Source: Petasospora fabianii (Eukaryota; Ascomycota; Saccharomycetes; Phaffomycetales; Wickerhamomycetaceae). Taken from it: a stretch of 64,000 nucleotides of DNA. The position numbers and the translations under genes are program-made. Positions 47,469-56,726 of the stretch are shown here, piece by piece (position 1 is the stretch's first letter; every line of letters starts with the position of its first letter). The stretch spans positions 248,001-312,000 of the forward strand of contig CP048722.1 in assembly GCA_022641835.1 (NCBI GenBank), read 5' to 3'. The notes below the pieces were generated by a model. The model ran no database searches, was not told the origin of the DNA, and saw nothing but the letters and a program-made list of their open reading frames with translations.

Positions 47469-50400
47469 TCAGATCAACTTAGCCTCATTGAATCTTTGTG
47501 TTTCATTCTCAATAACAAACTCCAACGCGTTGGAAAGGTTCTTGAACAACTTCTTCGAACCTTTCAACTTTTGCAGAGTGATCTTGCGTGTTTCATAATC
47601 GAAATAGATCTGGAACTTTAGTGGACTTCCCAATGTGTAAGCACGTGGAACAACGGCCTTAATAGTCTCACCAGATTCTGAAATGGTGGTGAGCGTTCCC
47701 TCCTTACGCTTCAACTCTAACACTGTCTTGACAGCTCTCTTCAACTGCGGTAATGGGATAGAACAATCAAATTCTCTGGTGGTCTTTCTGTTCACCTTTG
47801 CTGGCTTGGTCTCCTTGCTCGTCTCAGACTCGCTCGATAAAAGATTGGAGAAGAACTTGGTGAACCAGTTACTCTTCTTCACTGGAATAGAAGATGCATC
47901 ACTGACAATTCTCTTCTCTGGGGCAGATGGGGCAAATCTCTGCGGTTGAAGATCAACCTTCTTGAACATAGTTGCACTTGGACTTGCCCTGAGATCATTC
48001 TCCTGGATTTGCTTCAACGCTGATTGTTTGATTGGCTTATGTGGCTCCTGTGGAGTCGTTGGCTCAACGGTCTCAACATGCTCCATCATACTTGATGTGT
48101 TACCGTTCCAAGGTTGGAAGTCATCAAAGATCGTTGTCACTCTCTTGGCACCACCGTACTCCATATCATCATCAGTGTTATCAGCAAACATTGATGTATC
48201 CATAATGGTACTCTTGGTCTCGTTACGTTCATCCATTTCAGAGTAGCGAGGTCTCGATAAACTGGAGATTCTTGGAACTGGTGTACCATCTCTGAGATCA
48301 CTTGGGTTATTGAACAAGCTTCCTCTGACATCCATCGAAGGAGTCAAAACAGTAGTAACATTAGATGAAGCCTTCTTGTGATGCTTGATGATAGACTCAT
48401 CAGAGTGAGAAGGTCCGAAGAAGTTCTCCTGATACACATCAGCATCGGCAAACATGCTGTCGTCTCTTCTCGGATTCTTATGCACAGTGAGATTGGAACC
48501 ATTGGCAATAGGGACTATCGTGGCCATCTCTGTCTTGGTTGGGACCTCAAAGTCGAAAGATGAATCATGGGAGTCGTTATATGATGATGCTGGTGACTCA
48601 TGCTGTGGTTGTGGCTCATCCAACTCGTCGAATGAGCCATATTTCGAGGAAGTGATTCTGCGCTCTGGAAGAGGAGGAACATCAGAGGCAATTCTGAGCT
48701 CGGACTTGGCGTCATTTTTCAAGAGAGCAGAGAGATTGATTGAGGTTGATGATTTGGAGTAGTAGATCTTAGAGTTAGTCTTTTTGTCCCTCTTCAGTGA
48801 CACGCCAAACTTCTGAAGAACCTGAGCACCATCATTACTTATGGATCTTGCTTTGTAATTTGGATCCAGAGTGTGTTGTTTCGTGCGTGGCAGTGGAGTA
48901 GAAGCATTACGTCTGTTGACCTCAAAGTTTCCAACCTGGCGTGGGAGTGGGGTCTTCTCCTGTGTCACTGCATCAGGGGCTGGTGTTGGTGCTGATACTG
49001 GTGCCGGTGATGCATTGTCCTCGACGCCGGATTTCGATGTGTTAATTTTGGTGCGATCCTGGGGCAATGGCAATGGGGATGATGTTGTGAGGTGACTCTC
49101 CTTTTGAGAGAGGGTTTGGGATGGAAGTGGAGGATGTGGTGGTTGTGGTGGAACGGCAGAGACTGGAGGCAGTGGTCTGGCACGTGGCTTCTTTGGAGAT
49201 GATTTTGGTGTTCTTGCCGGTGACTTCATGTTGAAAATCTCGTTATAGAGAGATGCAAACTCGGCAGATGGTGCATTCTCAGAATCAATATTCAACCAAT
49301 CAATCTCAAGGTCAGGAAGTGGCGGCAGAAGACTCTGACGTTTCTTCATATTGATATTAGTGTTGTTCATGCTGGAGATTGATTTTTTACTCGAGGATCT
49401 GGACATGTTATCAGTGTTGATAGTCTTATTGTTGAAAGACACACCGCGTCTGTAAGAACTTGAGGCAGGGATGCGGATCTGTCCAGCAGAACTCTTGACA
49501 ACCTTCTTCTTCGGCGTAGCTGGAAGTGGTGGCATTTCCATTGGCTCCGTCTTGACAGTAGTTGATCCATCCTCGTTCGTAATGGTGGTCTTGATCATGC
49601 TCTTAGATTTCTTGAGTGTTCCGTCACCGTCAGTCTTCTTAGGTGCCTTATTATGCATTGTCTCCTGTTTCTCTTTGATCTGATGCTGTTTCTTGTACTT
49701 GTAAAGAAGGAAGTAGAAGATTTTCTCTGGATTCGAATAAGAAGACAGGAGTTTCGGTGTCAAAGTAGCCTCTGTGGCACCATGGAACAGAATTGATAAA
49801 CTCTTGACGATGTCACGATCAATATCCTCTTTCTTGATCTGAAGCTGATCAACTTCGGAGTAGTAATCATCAAGCTTCTCCTTGTCAGATTTGTTAGACT
49901 TGGCAGTAGCGACTGTCTCGTATTTTGTCAACAATGGGTGCTTCAGGATATCATTGATCTTGATTCTCTTGGCAGGATTCACGTCCAACATCTTCCATAT
50001 CAAGTCCTTTGCCTCACCACTCAAGTAGTTTGGCATGATGAATCTCCCACTTTGGACTTTCATTAGAAGCTTTCTAATGTTCTCATCATCGAATGGGAGG
50101 TGGCCCGTGAGTAATGCAAAGAGGATGATACCACATGACCACACATCACTTGGTGAACCGTGGTAGTTTTTACCAGTGACGATCTCAGGTGAGGCATAAT
50201 GAGGAGATCCACAACTCGTCTCCAAGAGTTTTTGATTAACTTCTAGGGCAGCCATACCAAAATCAGCAATTTTGATGTTCATGTTTCTGTCAAGCAGCAA
50301 ATTTTCCGGTTTGAGATCTCTGTGACAAATGTTGAACTGATGACAGTAACTGACACCACTGATGATCTGTCTGAAGTAGTGAATAGCTTCCTTCTCAGGG

Positions 50401-50963
50401 AGTTTACCCTTCTTAATGAGATAATCAAAGAGTTCACCACCTTCAACATATTCAAGGACGAGGTAAAGTTCACCCTTGTTTTCCCAGACGTCATAGAGAC
50501 CCATGATATTTTGGTGAGAAATGAGCTTCATGATGATGATTTCTCTCTCGATTCCATATGGAGATGATTCTTTGTTGTCACCATTGCTTTCCTTCTGGAA
50601 CTTGGCCTTTGGAACAATCTTTACAGCAGCGAGCTGACCAGTTTCAGAGTGTTTAGCAAGTCTAACTCTACCGGTGGAGCCTCTGCCCAAAGTTCTCCCC
50701 AATCTCCATGGGCCAACATGGTTCTTGGACTTTCTCTTGGAAGAGTTGGTGTTTGTTGACACTTGTGAAAGTCTCTTGGTCGCATTCTCAACAGAGACAA
50801 CAATCTTGTCAATCTCAGCAGCGGTTGTGCTCTTGACAGGAGCTCCGTTGTCCTTCTTTGTTGTCTTGGACTGGATGTTCTGAATGTTGTTGTTGGGCTG
50901 AAGAGCATGTCTGGCAGCGTGTCTAGCAAAAGAGGCGCCGCTCTTCTGGGTGTGCACGATCAT
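47469..50963 (-). CDS. HSL1: Bud-neck checkpoint kinase Hsl1
   Basis: This 1164-residue Nim1-family Ser/Thr kinase sits at the septin collar and helps remove Swe1 at the morphogenesis checkpoint. The kinase domain (about residues 83-350) has LGRGSTGRVRLA, the catalytic HRDLKPENLLL and DFGMAALE, and activation loop CGSPHYASPE. It fits Hsl1 better than Gin4 (AAVKIVPK, CHQFNICHRDLK, GELFDYL). A long disordered middle follows. The C-terminal 100 residues form a KA1-like lipid-binding domain (RKITLQKLKGSKKLFKNLSN). It is shorter than S. cerevisiae Hsl1 (about 1500). An SBF-like CGCGAAA lies upstream. Confidence 0.92.
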   Translation of the reverse strand: MIVHTQKSGASFARHAARHALQPNNNIQNIQSKTTKKDNGAPVKSTTAAEIDKIVVSVENATKRLSQVSTNTNSSKRKSKNHVGPWRLGRTLGRGSTGRVRLAKHSETGQLAAVKIVPKAKFQKESNGDNKESSPYGIEREIIIMKLISHQNIMGLYDVWENKGELYLVLEYVEGGELFDYLIKKGKLPEKEAIHYFRQIISGVSYCHQFNICHRDLKPENLLLDRNMNIKIADFGMAALEVNQKLLETSCGSPHYASPEIVTGKNYHGSPSDVWSCGIILFALLTGHLPFDDENIRKLLMKVQSGRFIMPNYLSGEAKDLIWKMLDVNPAKRIKINDILKHPLLTKYETVATAKSNKSDKEKLDDYYSEVDQLQIKKEDIDRDIVKSLSILFHGATEATLTPKLLSSYSNPEKIFYFLLYKYKKQHQIKEKQETMHNKAPKKTDGDGTLKKSKSMIKTTITNEDGSTTVKTEPMEMPPLPATPKKKVVKSSAGQIRIPASSSYRRGVSFNNKTINTDNMSRSSSKKSISSMNNTNINMKKRQSLLPPLPDLEIDWLNIDSENAPSAEFASLYNEIFNMKSPARTPKSSPKKPRARPLPPVSAVPPQPPHPPLPSQTLSQKESHLTTSSPLPLPQDRTKINTSKSGVEDNASPAPVSAPTPAPDAVTQEKTPLPRQVGNFEVNRRNASTPLPRTKQHTLDPNYKARSISNDGAQVLQKFGVSLKRDKKTNSKIYYSKSSTSINLSALLKNDAKSELRIASDVPPLPERRITSSKYGSFDELDEPQPQHESPASSYNDSHDSSFDFEVPTKTEMATIVPIANGSNLTVHKNPRRDDSMFADADVYQENFFGPSHSDESIIKHHKKASSNVTTVLTPSMDVRGSLFNNPSDLRDGTPVPRISSLSRPRYSEMDERNETKSTIMDTSMFADNTDDDMEYGGAKRVTTIFDDFQPWNGNTSSMMEHVETVEPTTPQEPHKPIKQSALKQIQENDLRASPSATMFKKVDLQPQRFAPSAPEKRIVSDASSIPVKKSNWFTKFFSNLLSSESETSKETKPAKVNRKTTREFDCSIPLPQLKRAVKTVLELKRKEGTLTTISESGETIKAVVPRAYTLGSPLKFQIYFDYETRKITLQKLKGSKKLFKNLSNALEFVIENETQRFNEAKLI

Positions 50964-51662
50964 GGTGTGTCAAATGGGCCGTGTTGTTGTATATAGGATG
51001 TAGGAGAAGGATGAGGAGGCACTGAGTCTAGCGCGTGGTAGGTGGGTGGGGGAGTGTAGGGGGAATGGAGTTGGCAGCGTAGCTCTGATTTGGATAAAGC
51101 GAATGAAAGAGAGACTTGGTTAGCTCTGACTAGTGGGAGGGAGCAACTGCTGGTGATGCAGACAGCGACGGCAAATGAGCAGACGAAGGGTAAGGGCCGG
51201 TCGTTTAAAACTGTGTTTGCGTGAGTTCTGCAGTTCAGTGAAGCGAGATCAGAAGCTCAATCCTACTAAATTCTCAATTCTTCAGCAGCATCTCCAGCTC
51301 TGATCCTCTAGCCGCCGCGTTCGCGCGGCGAAGGGGTGACATTCCGCGAAAAGTAAACAAACAAACGCGCGCGCGCGGTAATATTATTAATTTGTTTTTT
51401 TGTCACCATAGTAACACAACAGTCGCTATGGTTATAAAGAAAAAAATATTTATTTATTCCACGTGAGTTATCACGTGATATTGTTTTTTTCTTTGGTTGG
51501 GCCGCAGCTCCGCCTCCACGCGACCGTTGTTACCGAGTCCTCAAAACGTTTATACATGAGTGATTAGAGGGAATATTCCGTGTTTCTTGCCACTCTTTCT
51601 TCCCACCAACCCACCACCATCTTGCTTCTTGGACCTCGTTAGACACAGCTTGCATAGACAAG
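50964..51662. promoter_or_regulatory. Divergent promoter HSL1/YPK1
   Basis: A 7-bp GC stem with TTCG loop (CGCCGCG/CGCGGCG) lies at 51313-51330. It is followed by CGCGAAA (SBF-like) at 51345-51351, a (CG)n run at 51366-51377, and two CACGTG boxes at 51460-51465 and 51472-51477. No gene is supported. Confidence 0.6.
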
Positions 51663-53561
51663 ATGATGGGATCATGGAAACTCACGAAGAAGCTAAAGGA
51701 CTTTGGTCGTTCCAAGTCCCCCTCAAAGGAGGACGACGCCGCCTCCATTACACCATCTACAGAGGCTACAGACACCAGTACCGTGTCTTCTGCAAAGGGT
51801 TCCACTCATAATCCAGAAAGCCTTGCCAGAAGAGACACTGTAACGCCTGGGGATGCCTCCGACGCGCTCAAACCGGAACCCCGTGCACTTAATCCCTCCA
51901 CGTCGCATTCATCACATCAGAACACAGACACTGTCCATTCTACCCCACAGGAGAACCTCAGTTCGTTTAAACCGGGTCTCTTGACCATCAAACTTTACAC
52001 GGGAAGTCACTTCAAGATACCTTTCGACATCAACTACGATAAGAATGTCTTGACGCGGATGTACGCTAGTGATAAGACCGACGACACGCTAACGAGAAAA
52101 CTAAACTCCCTCACAATCTCTGATGATAAGCTCGGTCCTGAGGAGTCAAGCTCCCTGATACCATCTACTGTGTCCATCCCACCATCGATCATGAAACACT
52201 CTCTCATCTATCTCACAATGGAATTCGACAAGACAATCGTGTCTCTTGATGCCGATGCCGGTACTATCGCATCACCAGTCTTTAACAAGGTTTCACAGCT
52301 TGATGTCTCCAAAGTCAAAAACGAATTGAAGCTTCAAGTGTTCCTTAAACTGCCATCAGTGCTCCTTGGTACAGAGTCCAACACGTCACAAGACATCCTT
52401 ATCTCTTCTAAGACTATCCCATTGTCGTTTAACAACATCAACAACCCTGTCAGAGTCAAGAATCACGATCGCATCGCCCTTGATAGTGAATACCCAGACT
52501 TTGAGTCCTCCATCAACGGTGACATCACCATCTCCATTGATTTCAAGCCAAATGAAAACAAGCATCTCACCATTGACGACTTCGACCTCTTGAAAGTAAT
52601 TGGTAAGGGTTCATTCGGTAAAGTGATGCAAGTTCGTAAGAAAGATTCTGGTAAGATTTATGCCCTAAAGGCCCTTAGAAAGTCACACATCGTCTCAAGA
52701 TCAGAAGTGACACATACACTGGCCGAGAGAACCGTGTTGGCACGCGTCGATAACCCATTCATTGTTCCTCTCAAGTTTTCATTCCAGTCCCCAGAAAAAT
52801 TGTACTTGGTGTTATCCTTCATCAACGGTGGTGAACTCTTCTATCACTTGCAAAAGGAGGGAAGATTTGATCTTTCCAGAGCTAGATTCTACACTTGTGA
52901 ATTACTTAGTGCCCTCGATAGCTTACACTCATATGACGTCATCTACAGAGATCTTAAGCCAGAGAACATCTTGTTGGACTTTAAAGGTCACATTGCACTC
53001 TGTGATTTTGGTCTTTGCAAGCTCAACATGAAAACTGATGATAAGACGTCAACTTTCTGTGGTACTCCTGAATACCTTGCTCCAGAATTGCTTTTGGGCC
53101 AGGGTTACACCAAGGCTGTTGATTGGTGGACATTGGGTATCTTGCTCTTTGAGATGTTGACAGGTCTACCACCATATTACGATGAAGATGTCCCTACGAT
53201 GTATAGAAAGATCCTTACAAACCCATTGAAGTTCCCGGAGAACTTTGATAGGGACGCTAAGGACTTACTAATTGGTCTATTGGCTCGTGATCCAAAACAG
53301 AGATTGGGATCCAAGGGTGCCGCAGAGATCAGAAATCACGCTTTCTTCAAGATGATTGACTGGAATAAGTTGAACAACAAAGGTTATCTCCCTCCATTCA
53401 GACCACCAGTTAGAGATGGTTCCGATACTTCCAACTTTGACCAAGAATTCACCAATGAACAGCCTGTTGACAGTGTTGTTAACGAATACTTGAGTGACAG
53501 TGTGCAGAAACAGTTTGGTGGTTGGACTTATGTTGGTACTGAGCACATGGGTGACCGTTAG
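51663..53561 (+). CDS. YPK1: AGC protein kinase Ypk1
   Basis: This 632-residue kinase is the yeast SGK orthologue, acting under TORC2 and Pkh1/2 in sphingolipid and membrane-stress control. It has a Ser/Thr-rich N-terminus, a C2-like region (LLTIKLYTGSHFKIPFDI at about 107), and a kinase domain from about residue 305 (IGKGSFGKVMQV, YRDLKPENILL, CDFGLCKL). The activation loop is TFCGTPEYLAPE, and the C-terminal hydrophobic motif is FGGWTYVG. All phosphorylation motifs are intact. The start could be either of two adjacent ATGs. Confidence 0.96.
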   Translation: MMGSWKLTKKLKDFGRSKSPSKEDDAASITPSTEATDTSTVSSAKGSTHNPESLARRDTVTPGDASDALKPEPRALNPSTSHSSHQNTDTVHSTPQENLSSFKPGLLTIKLYTGSHFKIPFDINYDKNVLTRMYASDKTDDTLTRKLNSLTISDDKLGPEESSSLIPSTVSIPPSIMKHSLIYLTMEFDKTIVSLDADAGTIASPVFNKVSQLDVSKVKNELKLQVFLKLPSVLLGTESNTSQDILISSKTIPLSFNNINNPVRVKNHDRIALDSEYPDFESSINGDITISIDFKPNENKHLTIDDFDLLKVIGKGSFGKVMQVRKKDSGKIYALKALRKSHIVSRSEVTHTLAERTVLARVDNPFIVPLKFSFQSPEKLYLVLSFINGGELFYHLQKEGRFDLSRARFYTCELLSALDSLHSYDVIYRDLKPENILLDFKGHIALCDFGLCKLNMKTDDKTSTFCGTPEYLAPELLLGQGYTKAVDWWTLGILLFEMLTGLPPYYDEDVPTMYRKILTNPLKFPENFDRDAKDLLIGLLARDPKQRLGSKGAAEIRNHAFFKMIDWNKLNNKGYLPPFRPPVRDGSDTSNFDQEFTNEQPVDSVVNEYLSDSVQKQFGGWTYVGTEHMGDR

Positions 53562-55463
53562 TTTATGTTATAAGTAAATTGAGCGAAGAATGACATGACA
53601 TGCTAGATTAGTTCGATTTTTTAGATCGTCATTAAGCTTTCCTTCCTGTGACGACTGGGTACCTAGGCTTTAAACTTTGACCTTACAGATTTTTGAAGCA
53701 TGCGGGCAGTGTGACTCCAGATCGTATCAAGGTACGTTTATGCCTCTAATCGGCAAACATCAAGTGTTCTCCGCACAACTGGAAACGGTCCCTTATCCCG
53801 CTAAATCCGTTGCTCATGTGTACCTCATCGGCACCTTCAGTGATGGCCCCTATCTTTCTAGAAACGGATTTTGAGGAGCTGCATTGCTATTAAGCTCAAG
53901 TTGACAGTGTTAGGGTTATCGGGTATTTCGCTGATGTGTTCATATACTTTTAAATTTCTTCGTCCGGGTGGCTATTGAGTTTGATGGTGGGATTATGTAT
54001 GTAAATCAGATACTTTGCTGTCTGTTGATTGATTGGATGTCGATTGATCGTAGCTGGATCGACCCACTGTAACGTTCCAAACTCATATGTAACTCTGGCC
54101 CCTAGTTGCGACGCCAATGATTCATGCCTCGGGAAATTAGCATTTCGGCAGCACAATAAAAAAGTCTCATTCTGTGCCATTAATCTGTCTATTCTCGGAA
54201 AGCACAGAGCTGACTCTTTCCGAGACCGAGACCCAAACACAAGCGGCAAAGTACCATGGGCACACCCAAAGTCGTGCTCGCAGGAGAGAGAAAGGAAACG
54301 GTCAACTTGCATGAAGCCACAGGAAGTGCATGAAGAGAAAGAAAAGAAGGCATCGATGCTGTGTCTACCATCAGCCCATTTGGTGACAACTTCTATTACG
54401 CTTTGGACAGGCAGCTAGCACTAGAATCGGTGGATTAGTACAAAACGAACCTCAGTATTCTTGTTTGTTCCATACGCTATACAACTGGAGATTGGATGAT
54501 CTCCTTCGTGCGATCGCTGGTACAGGACCACAGCTGCCTCCGAGCAACGATGATAACTGATCAAGCAAATGCTCAGAATCAATTAACAAGCACTGTAGAT
54601 TTGACGCCGCATACTATGGAGAAACCTCGCGTGCTAACTCGGATTTATCATATCGAAGCCGGGGCGGACTTAGTCGGTAACACCGCTAATTATCTATCTG
54701 TGCATCCAAGAATGTGCAGGGCGTCGATTCACCAATTTCAAGGCCAGTGATAGTCTCAGCAGTATGATCACATCATAAAAATCAGTGCCAAGGTGTCTAT
54801 GTTCTCTCCACGTTCTCTCCACAATCCCGCAACACTGTAAATTCCGTGTCAATACACCTATCGGATCCAACTATCATCTGCGTTGCAGATCACGCAGGCC
54901 AAGTAGGTGTCTCTAGTCAGGACTAGCTCGCACTAAGGAGAGGATTGCTTTTGCCCCGAAGCCTAGAAGCACATGAAGAAACCTGCTCTAGGGCTCACGT
55001 CGCCCTTTGGAAGATTGGAGAGAAACGGAAAAAAAACTTCGCCGTTGAAACCGTTTATGCAAGTATCTGCATAATGATACATAAACTGGCGGCGTCCTGC
55101 AGAAACTGTTTTTAAAATTTCTTTTTCCGCCATCGGTGTCACCACCAAAAAATCCTAGAATCTTAGCGACGTTTCCGAAAGTCGCCGGGCCGACCTGCAA
55201 GCAGAAACTGTTATATAGGAATTTCTGCACCCATTAGATTCGCTTTGGCAGAAACAAACCACAATTTAACCCGTCACACCTCGCCAACATCTTGTTCAAC
55301 AGAGAGTTCCCAGGCCCGCACAATCGATCCTAGAGCAACCACCTACAGACAAACACACACAACTCCATCTGCTTCCCCTCCTTTTTTTACTAAAAGTCTT
55401 AACGATTGTAACTGTGTTCAAATCCGTCAAACGACAGTTTTCCGCCACAGAGAATATCAAACA
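53562..55463. other. 1.9-kb gene-free region with atypical composition
   Basis: No protein gene is supported, although short frames occur on both strands (for example 54029-54418 and 53950-54312, which overlap in antisense). From about 53640 to 55200 the sequence is richer in CG dinucleotides and lacks the AT tracts typical of other gaps here. It holds an 11-bp tandem repeat (GTTCTCTCCAC at 54801 and 54812) and a 10-bp inverted repeat at 54193-54225. Repeated GCAGAAAC motifs lie just before the Ras-like gene. It could hold a non-coding RNA, an origin or decayed coding DNA. Confidence 0.5.
55099..55255 (+). promoter_or_regulatory. Repeated GCAGAAAC motif upstream of the Ras-like gene
   Basis: GCAGAAACTGTT occurs at 55099-55110 and again at 55201-55212, with GCAGAAAC at 55248-55255 and the reverse TTTCTGC at 55222-55228. 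A TATATA-like TTATATAG is at 55211-55218. This suggests binding sites for one factor at the Ras-like promoter. Confidence 0.5.
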
Positions 55464-56276
55464 ATGCTATCTCATAAGGAGAACATCAAAATCTGTGTCC
55501 TTGGCCAACTCGGCGTAGGCAAGTCCAGCTTGACGCTCCAGTTCACGCAACATCATTTCCCAACCAGTTTTGATCCATACGTTGAGGATGTCTACCAGAG
55601 AGACGTTGTCGTTGGCGACAAGACCTACACAATCCATGTCCTTGACACCGCCGTCCAGGATGAGTACTCACCTTTGAAAGACCTTCAACTCAAAGAAGCA
55701 GACGCCATCATGCTCGTTTACAGTATTGGAAGCGTTGAATCTTTCTCGAAGATCGGCGACTCATATAGACACATCATGAGAAACCATGAAACATTCCCAC
55801 CAGTTGCCCTTGTCGCTAACCAGTCTGACCTCGTTGGATCCAGACAAGTCGGAACTTCCGAAGGTGAAGAGCTTGCTAGAGAATTTGGTATTAAACAGTA
55901 CATGGAGACCAGTGCTAAGCTCAATCTGAATATTACAGAGGCTTTCATGGGTCTCATTGACCAAGTCATCGCATCTCGTGCGGAGAAGGCATCCTCTGCT
56001 TTCCTTTCCTCTTCTGAGGACGACTTTGCTGAGAAGAAGCCACTGCGTTCACACAGGGCCAGATCCCCAACTCTGTCTGAGACCTCCAAGCCCAAGACAT
56101 TCACCATCGGTGCCTCCTTGGAAAGACAGTCTACTGAATCTAGTGATGAAGCACCTGACCAGAGTGTTGCCTCTAGACAGAAGCAAATCACAAAGAGAAC
56201 TAGTCAGCAGAAGAAGCTCAACAAGACCAAGGACTCAGAAAAGGAATCCAGTGGTGGTTGCTGTATTGTCATGTGA
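55464..56276 (+). CDS. Ras-family GTPase with degenerate nucleotide-binding motifs
   Basis: This 270-residue protein is Ras-like throughout but departs from consensus in most GTPase motifs. The P-loop GQLGVGKS has Leu16 where Ras has Gly12. Switch I reads FDPYVEDVY, with Tyr39 replacing the Mg-binding Thr35. Switch II reads DTAVQDEY, with Val64 replacing the invariant Gly60. The base-binding NKxD is NQSD (residues 119-122). ETSAK is kept. A Ser-rich extension leads to a basic tail ending GGCCIVM, a CaaX box with an extra Cys for palmitoylation. I chose the first ATG in frame. It may be a membrane-anchored pseudo-GTPase or a slow, constitutively active one. Confidence 0.87.
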   Translation: MLSHKENIKICVLGQLGVGKSSLTLQFTQHHFPTSFDPYVEDVYQRDVVVGDKTYTIHVLDTAVQDEYSPLKDLQLKEADAIMLVYSIGSVESFSKIGDSYRHIMRNHETFPPVALVANQSDLVGSRQVGTSEGEELAREFGIKQYMETSAKLNLNITEAFMGLIDQVIASRAEKASSAFLSSSEDDFAEKKPLRSHRARSPTLSETSKPKTFTIGASLERQSTESSDEAPDQSVASRQKQITKRTSQQKKLNKTKDSEKESSGGCCIVM

Positions 56277-56368
56277 AGCCTGTTATAGTCTGATATCTCT
56301 GCTTTCATTTGCTCTATCATTTGTTCTGTTGTCTTTTCCTCTTTTTACTTTCATGCATATTTTTTTTC

Positions 56369-56411
<43 letters not shown>

Positions 56412-56726
56412 TCTTTTGTTTTCATCATTGGTTCGTCATATTATTGTTAATCTTTGCATCCATTTCCTCTCTCATCTTATCTGTTTTTCTGCATATCTTC
56501 TGGAGTTTTGTTTGTTTGTGTTAGTGTGTCTGCATTACATTCCTCGTTTGAATGTTCATTATACCTGTTGAAGTCTATAGAATGAATAAATCCGATCAGT
56601 ATTAAGGCGACCCATTTCGGTCATGTAATACGGCAACAGCTGTTCCATAAATTTCATGTAGAGTAACCTATGAAGTAATATAAATCTATAAATCTAACCC
56701 ACCGTCCCTTTCCATGTGTAAAACCA
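56277..56726. other. Convergent intergenic region with CT microsatellite
   Basis: A (CT)n tract at 56369-56414 lies in the 3' region of the Ras-like gene. The rest is AT-rich and holds no gene. Confidence 0.7.

Noticed and set aside
54029-54418. 129-codon forward frame in the orphan region
   Set aside because: Overlaps a 120-codon antisense frame, has no family features and ends in low-complexity charged sequence.
55166-55186. TTTCCGAAAG resembling a CDEIII core
   Set aside because: No adjacent AT-rich 80-90 bp segment and no CDEI at the right spacing.
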